A stretch of DNA of 64,000 bases from Monomorium pharaonis (taxonomy: Eukaryota > Arthropoda > Insecta > Hymenoptera > Formicidae): contig NC_050475.1 of the NCBI RefSeq assembly GCF_013373865.1, forward strand, positions 17,034,358 through 17,098,357, given 5' to 3'. The position numbers and the translations under genes were made by a program. Numbering within the stretch: position 1 is the first letter of the stretch; every line of letters begins with the position of its first letter. A model generated the notes under the pieces. The model saw only the letters and a program-made list of their open reading frames with translations. It had not been told where the DNA came from and ran no database searches. Positions 1-11,080 of this stretch are shown here, piece by piece.

Positions 1-455
1 ACACCAGTGAAGAATAATCTCATGGACATTAGCAGTAACTCGGTATTATATTAGCGGGGGGTGCTCAAAAAATTGACAAGGGTCACATACGATACGTCTC
101 AATGCGAGTCATGAGAAAGTCATCGCAGCTATGTCCGTGGGAGAGATGTGAACCGTACCTGAGAAAGACCTGTTTCTCCACTAAACGCAAAAACACTGTC
201 TGTCGATCTCGATCTGTTTCGCAGCACATGTACACGAAGCGAATTATCGGCGGTATCAAATCGCTCTCTCCAACGATCTTGATCGACGGATACGAGCATC
301 GACGTTTTTTTTTTTTTGTTTCTGAAAATCAATAGTTTTCAATGCTGTTTCGAGGAAATTTTGCTAACAATCACGCAGTTTGTTTCATACGTTTATTTCG
401 CTTTTTTTTCCCTTTTTTTTGTCTCTTTGATCTCAAACTTGCATTTCGTCACGTA
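1..455. other. Left-edge sequence, no gene recognised
   Basis: Short open frames on both strands (102-335 plus, 129-332 minus) overlap each other and resemble no protein I know. The stretch has T-rich runs near 305 and 405. I see no splice-bounded exon with recognisable homology, and a gene extending from further left cannot be excluded. Confidence 0.4.
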
Positions 456-469
456 TCATTCGGACAAAC

Positions 470-665
470 GGATAGATAAAGGATAAAAGTGATCCTGCGA
501 GGAGAATGCGAGTAAAGACACACTCGCTCGTACGACGCGCGGAACGCGACTGAAGGCGCGTCCAAGCGCCGGCCCGAGAGAAGGAATCACCGGTCCGACG
601 CGGCGTCGCGCTCGCACGCGCCCACGCTCGCGCACGTGTCGACGGAGATTCGCGAATTTACCCTC
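470..665. promoter_or_regulatory. Isolated CpG-rich island
   Basis: About 200 bp of GC-rich, CpG-dense sequence stands in otherwise very AT-rich DNA. In this genome type such islands usually mark promoters or first exons. The open frame on the minus strand (456-686) is arginine-rich low-complexity sequence and is not a convincing protein. It could be the start of a gene running left out of the window, but no transcript evidence is available. Confidence 0.3.
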
Positions 666-689
666 GGATAATAAAGCAAAATACACCCC

Positions 690-2225
690 TGTAATGCATT
701 AATAATGAAACACTAGTCTTTATACCGTTTTATAGAGTTTGCTGATTGAGTATGCGGGTGTGTGTTTGTGATGGGAAAACTAATTATACAATGTCTAAAA
801 TTAACAATAAATTTTTCAATTAAATTACTTTTATTTAAATGAATTTTATTATTTAAGATACCCGCGTTGATTAACATTATGATAAAGAGTTATTTTAATT
901 TTATATAAAATGTAAATTAACATATACGTTTATTTTTATGTTTACATATATATAAAGTTTAAGAGAAATATAAAAAATAAGCTATTTAATTTTTTGTCTT
1001 GAAGTCTTGACTACGAAACTATCGTTTAATTTTTACGGCACTATATAGAAAAGTATTATTAGTCAAATTATGGATATTTCAAGTTTGACTTTTTCATTTA
1101 TTTAAGTAGTTTTAAAAAAATATCTAAAATTCATGAACACATTTTTGAATTTCTAAAACAATTGACTTCTTTAAAAAGAAATAAAATGAAATATGATTTT
1201 ATTATCCTTAAAATTTTTAGAAACTTCCATGGATGAAAGTCGGTCGAATATTGAATGAGACTGAATTATAACCATAATAAATTGGGCTTTGGATTGTTCG
1301 TCTACAATTGACTTAGTACTTTGATCAATTCTGTCAATGAATTTAACATTTTCATATTGTTTCATTATTTTGTCTTATAATTTTTTTCAAAATTATATGT
1401 CCTATATGTCCTATTGTCTTACATTTTTTCAAATTGATTATTTTTTTTAGAATTCTGAGATTTTTTAACCATATTGAAAATAAAGAGAAATTGATACTTA
1501 CAATATAGAAATATATATTACATTTGTCATATTATATAACGTTTGTTTTTCTACATATTTTAAACAAAATTTTTTGTTACAAATATTTAATATCATTCTT
1601 TATTTTGAACAATAATCGAAACGATAAGAAATCTCTATTAGATTCTCATTATATTTGCTCAATTGCAATAACAACATTTTATGCACATCTGAACAGTTAC
1701 TTGTTACCAGGATATTGAGCTTGAATAGGTTACAAGAATAATCCTCGATAATCTGCAGAGTTAATTAACTTTGAACGAGATTTCGAATATTGGGTTGAAT
1801 TAAAACCATTGAAATTGATTGCGACTGATCGAAATTGACTGAAATTAAAACAAATCAATCGGTATCGAGGGAGATAACGATAAGCTCAATAAAATCCGAC
1901 CACTTGTTGACGCAACAAGTATATTTATTCAGAAACAACAAATATGCCAATACAATTATATGCGTATTTGTTAATGTTCCCTAAATTTTTTATTGTACCA
2001 TTACAATAATACTTGAGCCAGAAAAAATCTTTGCAAGTATATATTTTATTTTGTCTGACAATTTATACGGGACATAAATACATATATAGTTCTTAAATTT
2101 AAAAAATGGACAGCAATGTAATGGATACTTAATGTAAATTTCAGAAAGTAAAATTATATTTACAGATAAAAAATTATAATCTTCACTAAAATTTAGAAAA
2201 ATAAATAATTAAATATTCATTATCT
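690..2225. other. AT-rich intergenic DNA with an old duplicated flank
   Basis: No coding region recognised. Around 1700-2000 the sequence shares phrases with 22900-22990 and 32660-32700, for example a stretch reading 'cttgaataggttacaagaa'. This marks an old duplication linking the left end of the acetyltransferase cluster with the 3' flanks of the Gag units further right. Confidence 0.4.
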
Positions 2226-2725
2226 CGTAGAGAATGATCATTTATAAAGGGTTTTTAATTTAGATTTCGCTTTAGTATGTTGCATGAAATCCGCTGTCTT
2301 AAATTCTGGCCACGCAATCGACATGATATTGTTACAAATTACGGTACATGTTCTGACATGTAATGTGCAACCCGCATTTCGCCCCGTATGCACGGAAGGT
2401 ATGTCATTAAAATTTTGTAACATCTATATATTCCAAGTGCATCCGAATGTCATGAATGCACGTTTATCGGAACGGAAGTTACATCTGTCCGCGTTTCGAC
2501 AAGAAGCCGATAATAATATGTTTGCACGTTCGATACGCCAAAAAAAGCGCCCTTTATTGTCATTCATTCCAATGCGTCGCGATGACGTATAAGGAATATT
2601 AAACAGATCGCGGTAGAGAGAGAAATTGTAAGACTTACTGCATGATACAAAATTAAGTGTAATATGTAATTATGTAATATATCATTGTTGTATACTGTGT
2701 AATTTTTATATTGGCTCCGTCCATA

Positions 2726-4187
2726 TTAAAATCGTTTACCCATGATTTTAATTACGCAATTAATACCGAGAAAATATTGCTTTTCGTCTTCGTCCATCAA
2801 ATCAGAGAAGTTTTTTGTCAAACACTCTTCGAATCCCAAATCTGCTGTTATTTTCTGCGAGATAATCGATGTGCATACCGAAATTGTCGCCGGAATTCTG
2901 TACGTAGATCCGATAAGATCTCTGAAATTTAAGTTATACGAGCATCGATAAATAAATATAAAATTGATTAAGATAAATTAATGGAAGTTCAGTATAAGAG
3001 GTTAAAAACAGTTTGCGTATCTTAATGATGCTAACTTATCGATACAATTTGATCGAATATAATTTTTATTAAATTCCATATTAAAAAAAATATTTTTTTA
3101 ATATTTTGTTATAATATTAAATATATAATTATAACAAAAGAGATAATGAAAAAATAAAGGATGAAAAAGGACAAAAATAATTTACATTGTTTAAATATGA
3201 GATCTTAAGTAGAAAATAAAAAAACTATTTTGTTTTAAAAAAATTTATATAATTTTTTCAAGAACTTTAGACTATAGAATTGCGAGGTTAATCGTTAATT
3301 TATTGCATTTATCAGTATGAGCGAAGTAATGTTCTAGGCATACCTGAGTTTTATCATACTCCTGCCTAATTTGTATCCTCGATAATCGGGATCTACGCTG
3401 AGTCCACTAGTATACAAATACTGGTCAACTCCGTAATGTTCGTGCATCACCTTCTTTTTTGCGTTAGATATAATTTCTAATGTCTTTTTGCATTTATCTG
3501 ATTTAAACTATAACGATTATTATCAATTCCAATAGTTTGTATAGTAGAGTGAAGTAGTAATTTAAGCAAAACAATCAAACTTTATTAACAAAGCTTAATG
3601 AAACATACCTTGTAATCGGAAAGATTTTTATTCCGATTGTTATTGTTAACACTTAGAATATTTACGGCGACGATTTTTCCATTATTGGGATTGTCGAGAA
3701 ATGCCGCTATGGATATGCCTTGTGCGAGTGATGAACGCCACATTGTGCTTATATCTTGTACAAAAAGAGGATCATCTTTTGCTTCTGCAGATCAAATTTA
3801 AAAAAAGTGATTAAAAATAATTATAGTCATGATAAATAAAAAAAATTAATCAGTTCTCTCCTCAGATAAAGGTTAATGTAAAAATATGAATAAAAAATAA
3901 AAATTTGCATCTTTGTGAAATTTTTTTGTATTGCAACTTTTTTATCTTAAATCCGTGAATAAAACCGTTATTAAATGGTTATCAAATAAACAACGATAAA
4001 ACTCACTTAAATAGTGACAAATTGGTTCATCAACTAAAAAATATGTGCACATATGTTGAATCGCGTCCTCATATCGATCCTCAGGAATCTCTTGAATCGT
4101 AAACTTTGTCAGTTTCCCACTTTCATCCACTCGTTCGATTAATTGCCAGACTTTGGGTGACTGACCTGATGGTCTGATGCGCGACAT
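2726..4187 (-). CDS. Arylalkylamine N-acetyltransferase-like GNAT protein, copy 1 (4 exons, 238 aa)
   Basis: Probable acetyl-CoA-dependent N-acetyltransferase of the insect arylalkylamine (dopamine NAT-like) group; substrate unknown. Exons on the minus strand are 4187-4007, 3784-3609, 3507-3344 and 2921-2726 (181, 176, 164 and 196 nt). All introns are GT-AG and the phases (1, 0, 2) join without a stop, giving 238 residues, normal for the family. Exon 1 carries IPEDRYEDA, where the PED glutamate matches the proposed catalytic position in insect AANATs. Exon 3 carries the acetyl-CoA loop RGYKLG (residues 162-167); the more usual glycine is replaced by K165. The C-terminus ends KIMGKRF. The start MSRIRPS aligns with an internal methionine of copy 3, so the longer leader of copy 3 is missing. 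Same strand and same exon structure as copy 3, so clearly a tandem paralogue. Substrate specificity cannot be read from the sequence. Confidence 0.85.
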
Positions 4188-4199
4188 TTTTTTTTATTG

Positions 4200-4823
4200 T
4201 TTTTAGTGAAGCTCCTACAATGTTTCAGATGTTTCTAACATTTCTAACAGTTTTACATGAGCATTCAGTGTCAAGTGTACATCAAGCGATACATTTTCTA
4301 TGGTACGATTGTTATTATTAGTTATGTAACGATCTCTGTCAGGTGTTCACCAGATGACCGTTGATCGAATGTGCTGGCTTCACTATTAATTATACTGTTA
4401 TGTTTGCTCCATTGTTTGCAAATTGACTGTAATAGTCTCACATTATCACAATAATAAAAGTGTATTTAGTATGTACTTTTATACGATAGCTATAATATAA
4501 GAAATATGTTGTTGTTTCAAAAGTGGTAATGAAAAAAAGAGGAAAATAATGAAATATATTGAAAATTTTAGTATGAATTAATTTATAATTCTTTATGTAA
4601 ATTTTTTAAGTTTTTTGCACTTATATATAGATTTTTTAAGATATACAATTTTTAATGTGATTATTTAAATATTTAAATATTTAAATAATTGTGTGTGTGT
4701 GTGTGTGCACGCGCGCGCGCGCATATTTAGTGTATTTTATTAAATATTTAAACTTATATTGAAAATACGCTGAAAACTCCACCGAGAAACGCAAAGAATG
4801 TAGTTGAAATATTTTGTAATACT
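4200..4823. other. 5' flank of acetyltransferase copy 1
   Basis: Non-coding. The first 200 bp upstream of the start codon retain weak similarity to the 5' flank and leader of copy 3 (15520-15720), consistent with a shared ancestral promoter region. It also contains a TG/CG dinucleotide tract at 4690-4722. Confidence 0.4.
4690..4722. repeat. (TG)n-(CG)n microsatellite
   Basis: A run of alternating TG followed by alternating CG, about 33 bp of purine-pyrimidine alternation. Slippage-prone and potentially Z-DNA-forming. Confidence 0.9.
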
Positions 4824-4983
4824 ACACGGACAAACCCATATGGTTGAATCAATTAAATTTTTGTTTGGATATGGATGAACAACTACATTGTTTTGTTGCG
4901 TTATCATTGTATTTTTGCGTTAACCAATGTATTTGTTTGACTACATCCAAACAAGAGTTTAAACTAAACGGGTTTCTCAGTGC
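4824..4983. mobile_element. MITE-like inverted repeat, CACTGAG-end group
   Basis: About 160 bp. The left end reads ACACGGACAAACCC and the right end, reverse-complemented, reads CACTGAGAAACCC; internal arms around TTTGTTTGGAT also pair. No coding capacity. Ends resemble several other short elements in this window (46231, 48207, 56813). Confidence 0.55.
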
Positions 4984-4999
4984 GTGTTAATTGTATTAT

Positions 5000-5580
5000 G
5001 TCTTACTTGTCAAGTATCTGTACATATTTTTGTGCATTTCTAAGGAATTATATAATCATTATTTGTAATTATATCAATATTTCGTATAAAACATGAAACC
5101 GAAACAACATGCAAAAATCTGCAATTAATGTATGGAAAAAATTATACAATTATGCTATGCCTTGTGTTTATTATAAAGAAAATTATATTGCCTATCTTAT
5201 ATGTTATAAAAATGTTTTTACTCTTATATATATATAATCAAAAAGTTGACCAAATTGTAATACTTTTGCAAATATTTTCTAATGTAATTTATAATAGATT
5301 CTTCAAGACTTTCGATGAATCTTTATAATTATTTTTTACTTGTTTGCCTTGAACGATAATTAATAATTAATAATTAAGGAAAAATTTAAAGGAACTTTTT
5401 CTCATTCTATTATCTCATTGATAAAGGCAAAGCATCAGAGTTTATTAATAAACTACATGTTAAATAGTAAATTGTAGATAAGGTAAAAATATATATATAT
5501 ATTTCCTATGATTTCTTTACTTTTTAACTAAAACTTTAATAATATTAGTACATTAATTCTAACCGATCGTAATATGTTAA
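5000..5580. other. AT-rich spacer with duplicated flank
   Basis: No gene. Phrases such as 'acttttgcaaatattttctaat' near 5263 recur in diverged form near 23548, tying this spacer to the 3' flank of Gag unit 1. Confidence 0.35.
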
Positions 5581-5582
5581 AC

Positions 5583-5941
5583 ATATCAATGAGTTGTAAA
5601 TTGCCTAACGGTCTGTATCGGATCTTAGTGGTGGATATAATTCTTTAATTAAATTTAATTTTCTTAGCTTTATTTTAAACTGCGCGCCGACAGGATTTAT
5701 CAGACTTAAGACACAGTAACTAAACTAAATTGGCTCAAGAGAATCTTAAAATCTATAATCTAAAATAAAATTTAAGATGCTCTTGAGCATCGAAATTATT
5801 TTAGTTACTGTGTCTTAAGTCTGATGAACCCTGTCGATGCGCAGTTTAAAATAAAGCTAAGAAAATTAAATTTAATTAAAGAATTATATCCATCACTAAG
5901 ATCCGATGCAGACCGTTAGGCGATTTACAACTCATTGATAT
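5583..5941. mobile_element. Near-perfect 359-bp palindrome (foldback MITE)
   Basis: The two halves are reverse complements over about 150-175 bp each, with almost no loop (centre near 5762). The left half starts ATATCAATGAGTTGTAAATT and the right half ends with its complement. Only scattered mismatches separate the arms. No coding capacity. A clean target-site duplication was not found by eye. Confidence 0.8.
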
Positions 5942-6418
5942 AAATACTTTAATTTAAATATTTTTTTTTATAAATAAGTTAGGCAATAGAACTTTCTCTT
6001 TACGTATAGATAAGATGATTTGATTTAGCATATTCTCTAATATTATTTCTTACATTAGTTACATAAATTTTGTTCTTCCGATTTCTGTTGATATTTAGGT
6101 CAATCGATAAGAACATAGAAATAATGTATAGATAATGCTTGTTTCTAAATTTTAAACAGCATGAGGATATCTTTGTTTTAGATAAATCCCGTTCATTGAC
6201 GCCTCTGTGTTTAAAACTTTGTACTACGTAACCATGAATATTTCCTGGGAGTAACATCTTGGCTTTCAAGTCTGTTTGTTTTAATAGAATAAAAAATAAG
6301 TGAATTAGTAAGAGATTAGATCTTATTTACATGCACATTAAAGTGAAATTTTATGTAGCTTTGCATCAAACTCCCGCTTAGTTTTGAAGAAAACTTAAAA
6401 GTGCATAATAAATATTTT
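5942..6418. other. Spacer with homology to Gag-unit 3' flanks
   Basis: No protein recognised; the minus-strand open frame 6000-6269 is not convincing. The block near 6085-6170 (TATTTAGGTCAATCGATAAG and following bases) matches diverged copies near 23870-23950 and 33770-33840. Confidence 0.4.
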
Positions 6419-7324
6419 CTTCTTGTTTTTGTTGAATTCATTTGTGATACTAGGTATTATTTATTTATTTCTGTAAATATACATTTTTTGCACATTATTT
6501 TTATAAAAAAACGGATAAATAATACTTAAGTATACTTTTTAAAATGAGCAATAGGTCAGTAAATGAATGTCTTTACAGAAAGTAAAGTTATAGAAATTTT
6601 ATTTTCAAATAAAATATAATTACTTTCTTTAAATAATATTCTCTAAATGATTACTTTAAAACTGTTGCACTTTGCATCAATCTAATATACATTACTTCGC
6701 AGACGAATGACATATATTATTTTGTAAGTTTCTTCAATAGGTTTTGTGCCATGTGTATCTCGTCGCTTATGTACGGAACATATTAAAAAAATTTTGTAGT
6801 ATTATTTCAATTGCATCAAACATATCAGAATAGAAGTTAAAATTACATTTGTTTTTCAATCAAGAAGCCAATAATAATGTATTGAAAAAGACGTCATTTC
6901 AATGCATAAGTGCATTACGATAACATTAAAGAATTGTTCTCAATAGAATTGAAAAATTCAATTTAGATTACAAAATTAAGTAAATCTTTCATTTTTTATA
7001 TTATTTCTCTTGTTTGGTCATATTATTACAATCTTTTACCCATAATTTTAAAATTCTTGGACTTAATACCGAGGAAATATTCTTTTCCATTTTTATCAAC
7101 TAAATTGACATAATTTTGCGTAAAAAACTCTTCAAATCCTGCACCCGCTGCTGCTTTCTGCGAAAGTATCAATGTAATCCTAGCAGATGTCGCTCGCACT
7201 TTATACATAGGTCCAATAAGATCCCTAGATCGAGATTAATAAAAAAAAAACATATATGAAAAAATAAAATTGATTAACATGATAGACAGAATTCATATAT
7301 AAAGTTAATAGCAATTAATTATAC

Positions 7325-7569
7325 GCGGAAAGAATTTTCTCTTAAAAATTACCCTGAAAATCATGGTAATTGTAGGACAATGTAAACCTTAAAGAATTTT
7401 ACTATACTTTTAACAAAATTTACTAAAACTTTGACAAATTAAGATTGTACTAAATTTTAGTAAATTTTAGTAAATTTTATTAAAAGTATGGTAAAATTCT
7501 TCAAGGTTTACGTTGTCTCAAAATTACCACTATTTTCAGGGTAATTTTTAAGAGAAAATTCTCTCTGTA
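7325..7569. mobile_element. 245-bp MITE inserted in copy A of the duplication
   Basis: Long inverted repeat: the left arm begins around GGAAAGAATTTTCTCTTAA and the right arm is its complement. The duplicate region near 13598-13610 lacks it and reads straight through, so the insertion borders are defined by an empty site, with TA or ATA at both junctions. The TA junction suggests a Tc1/mariner-type mover. A relative lies at 48007-48201. Confidence 0.8.
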
Positions 7570-8053
7570 TAAGAAATCAGAAATTAAAAATTATAAGAAG
7601 TGACTCTCACAACAATAATGTTGCAACAAAGCCAACTTCTTGATAAAATGAGTACAAACTAATAAGCATAGTACAGAACGTTCAGCAATTTTGTTAGAAT
7701 ATTCTGCTATACAGAAAGAATGTTCTGCTATACAGAAATTTAATTTATAAAATTGTTAAATTCCATATTTTTTTAAATATTAAACATAACTTTGTATGCT
7801 TTTAACATTCTGTTAAATTTATTTAGTTAAATATATATAAATGTATAACAAATTATATTTATTTATAAATAAATTAAAATAAATTTATAAAATATATACT
7901 TATATGCATATCTGTATCAAAAATAATTAAAAAATGATTAAAGATGATAGATAATCTGAATTATTTAATTCTTTTTAGATAAAAGTAGAAGAGCTACTTT
8001 GTTTCGAAAAGACTGATGTAATCTTGAACTTCTGACTTGAACTTCTTGACTAT

Positions 8054-8202
8054 GGTCAGTATTCATAGTCGAATCTTAATTATTTCAAGACCGCCTCAAG
8101 TAATGTCTTACGATACTAATGCGGCTCAGTGATTGGTTGATGGCATCTTAAGATCATACTTAAAATTATTTTAAATATAAGATTCGACTATGAATACCGG
8201 CC
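8054..8202. mobile_element. MITE with TATTCATAGTCGAATCTTA ends (copy A)
   Basis: Ends read GGTCAGTATTCATAGTCGAA and, reverse-complemented from the right, GGCCGGTATTCATAGTCGAA. A diverged copy is at 14050-14180 in the partner duplicate, so this insertion predates the duplication. Another element with similar ends is at 37517-37722. Confidence 0.65.
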
Positions 8203-9447
8203 TATGAAGTGGTGAAAAATCTTAATGGATTTTCTTGTGTGAACTATGTTTTAACATAATGTGCATTCGGGAAGAATTAACGCTATTAGCATCATAATCG
8301 TTCATACACGATCTTCGTCCCACTAACTGCCGTTTCAATCATTATTTTGCATTTCTCTGACTTAAACTGTAACGATTATCAATCACAACTTAGTTACATA
8401 ATTGTATTTGTGACATGAAGTTGTGATATTATACTACTTGATAATGTATAGGTAGAAAACAAAAAATCCTTGACATATTATCACAAAAGGCGAAGGACGC
8501 CGCTAAATGAATCAAAACACTTAACGATCATTACATATTCATATAATATAATTGTATGCACTATAGACTGATAATATATACTGACGTTGTATAAATATTT
8601 TATATGTTACGTCCGGGAGACTTCACGTTTTGTTATACGCTGATCTTTTAGAAATAAATAAATTAGAAATATTCTGGAGCTTATCAATGGTCGAGGGGTC
8701 GCGGAGCGACCAAAAACTTCGCGTCACGAGTGTCTGGCCCTTGGTCTGGCCTCATAATCAGAAAGAGCCGGACACTACAGTCATTAAAATTCGGCGGAGG
8801 TCAGGTCCCGTTGAAATAAAAGTTTAAATATTTACGCAGCGTCACACACACTTGGCTCTTGACAGTTTAAGAACATTTTTGAAATTTTCAACAACCGCAG
8901 ATAAACGCCAGATGGAAATTAGATTAGGCGAAAGGAACAAGGGCACGTTTGGTTTCGAAGGTAATAAACAAATATACACGGACTCAATGTTTATTAAAGG
9001 AGGACCAGACCACCCGTTTGAAAGCTATAAAATTTTCTGAAACCAAATACGTCTATTAACCCTTCAAATGCGCGACTGCCAACCCTGAGAAATACCGCGT
9101 CAGGAAACATAAAATTTCCACTTTCCTCCCCTAGATAAGAACCTCCGAAAATTCCAATTCCTACTCCTTTACCAGAATTCGAAGTAATGCGGGCGGAGAC
9201 AAGGAAAAGCGGGACCAATAGTCGGGGACCTTAATAAATAATACCCCGAAACCAAGTAACCACCAATGGGAAACTTTAAGAACTAGTTCCCACGCATTCT
9301 GTATATATAGACTCTGTATATATAATACCAAATCTTGAAGAGCAGCGAGCAGTTAGTTACTCAGTTAGTTAGTGAGTCAGTTGGTTAGAGAAATAATCTT
9401 GTGAATAATTAAATCCCGCTTATCAGAAATACCTCAAGTCACTTCAT

Positions 9448-10057
9448 TTGCCTTTAACTATCGTGATCGAAAAACTTAGTGTCCCTCGACCCTCCTCTCC
9501 TTCTACCACCGTCGAAGAACTTAGTGTTCCTCAACCCTCCTCTTCTTCTTTCACCGTCGAAGAACTTAGTGTTCTCGACCTTTCTCTTCCTTTCCAATTA
9601 CTGAAAAACATGAAGACGTTCCTCAGATATTTCCGATATTCTCTTTCTCGTTTACCTCCTCTTTCTCCAAGTTACTCTCCAATAAGTTCCCCAGACCACA
9701 AAAATATTCCACCCCCATCCTCATCTGCATCTTCTGATATAGAAATCGTAGCTGAATTTTCCCCTCTTCCGTACCGACCTCGCTACTACCATTACGATGG
9801 CACTCAATCGATGGTCCTTAATCGAATTATTAGAACAGTTCCCGATAAAAACAGATCCCTCGCTCCAACATTATCGTGATATCATTCTCTCCCCAGAAGC
9901 GATAGATCCCGATGTGCTATTTTCTATTGTGTCCGCGCTTGATCTTACAGATGTTATCATTACCTTTACGCTCTACTATCACTATCTCTTTGCAGTCCCC
10001 ACCGATTTCTTTTACAATTTCTTCTTACCGTCCACTGTAATTCTAACCGAACTATGA
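9448..10057 (+). CDS. Unrecognised ORF in the 3.2-kb element, with three 15-codon repeats; probably frameshifted
   Basis: The frame 9448-9879 encodes 143 codons counted from a TTG; the first in-frame ATG is near 9610, so the true start is unclear. Near its beginning three units of 45 nt each contain the motif EELSVPQPSSS or a variant, making a Pro/Ser-rich stretch. A second frame (9797-10057) overlaps the end and reads LIELLEQFPIKTDPSLQHYR, which looks more like real protein than the 3' end of the first frame. This suggests one original frame disrupted by an indel near 9790. It lies about 130 bp downstream of a TATA-like sequence. I do not recognise the family and assign no function. Confidence 0.35.
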
Positions 10058-10079
10058 AAATCTTAGTTTCTCGATCATT

Positions 10080-10900
10080 TCTATAGATGTTAATAAATTA
10101 TCGAAGGACCGGATAGTTTAATAAACATCATCAGGCGACATCACCTCCAATTTATTACAGAAAATACCGTATAAAAATTCAACAAATAAACTTCTAATAC
10201 GATTAAGTTATTTTACTCCCTAGCGTTGTATTATAATTATGTTTAAGATAATTATGATTCAAAAAATTTAATTCACTTCATAGTGTTACATTCCTAAGCA
10301 TAATTCTAATAAATAAAATGTTTAATTCGATTCTAATCATTACTAATAAGGCAGCGTTACATTTAAAATTCCCCTTCAATTCTATTCGTTCAAACCACTC
10401 TATGATATTATATTACAAAATGCGTTCCATATTAAATGTAATTTAATCAAGAGTTAATTATTCTCAAACTGAATGTATCACTATTCAGCAGCATTTTTAA
10501 CAAAGATTTACTCTAGTTTGATATTTTTAATAAACGTTTAATTTTAACTGTGATATATAAAATATTTAATTTTTTCCATTACCTTGTGTGTTTTTCTTTC
10601 TATATATTGTTATTTATATTTACCTAGATAAATCTATAATTCGAAACACATGTTACGAAATACATATTTATACAGATAAACATAAATCACATGTATAACA
10701 TGATCCACATTTTTTAAATTAAAAAAAAAGATAGCAAAACAAATAATTAGTTATTTATTACATTTTTTAATTATTCATTTTTGCTAATGCATCTCTTTTG
10801 ATGTGCACCTTTCCAAAGTGCGCGCACGTTTATTATTACCATTTACCCTTCGGGTAAATCAGGTCGGTAAGTCGAGGTTTCTGCAAGACCCTGCGATTCA
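10080..10900. other. AT-rich interior of the 3.2-kb element
   Basis: No open frame of note and no recognisable RNA gene. It separates the repeat-coding frame from the 42-bp minisatellite. Confidence 0.4.
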
Positions 10901-10912
10901 TTGACGGGCAGC

Positions 10913-11080
10913 GCCTCCGATATTTTTTCAAAAACTAACCAGTTTACGATATATGCCTCTGATATTTTTTAAAAACTAGCCAGCTCACGATTTACGCCTC
11001 TGACATTTTTTTAAAAACGTAGCCACCTCACTATTTACGCCTCTGGCGTTTTCTTACTAGTAACTAGCTCACGATGAAAA
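10913..11080. repeat. 42-bp minisatellite, four units
   Basis: Units begin with GCCTC(C/T)G at 10913, 10955, 10996 and 11039 (spacing 42, 41 and 43 bp). Each continues with a T-run, AAAAACTA, then CTCACGAT-like sequence. The units are diverged, so the array is not recent. Confidence 0.85.

Larger units (their letters stand above)
7026..8366 (-). pseudogene. Broken arylalkylamine N-acetyltransferase-like gene, copy 2
   Basis: Partial duplicate of copy 3. The last exon (7224-7026) is open and ends KIMGKRL like the intact copies. Of exon 3 only the first 68 nt remain (8366-8299), after which a stop follows within a few codons. The missing 93 nt include the acetyl-CoA-binding loop and the splice donor. 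Exons 1 and 2 are absent: at 8605 homology gives way to the 3.2-kb element, and nothing like exon 2 reappears to its right. A functional enzyme is not possible from these pieces. The 60-codon open frame of the last exon could be mistaken for a small gene. Confidence 0.85.
6419..8604. repeat. Segmental duplication, copy A (partner 13077-14775)
   Basis: From about 6419 to 8604 the sequence aligns with about 13077-14775, covering the 3' flank, last exon, last intron and part of exon 3 of an acetyltransferase gene. Copy A carries an extra MITE (7325-7569) and a deletion in exon 3. Similarity ends at 8604, exactly where the 3.2-kb inverted-repeat element begins. Confidence 0.8.

Noticed and set aside
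7026..7208. 60-codon frame as an independent small gene
   Set aside because: It is the last exon of a broken acetyltransferase copy, with a conserved splice acceptor and homology to 13316-13514.
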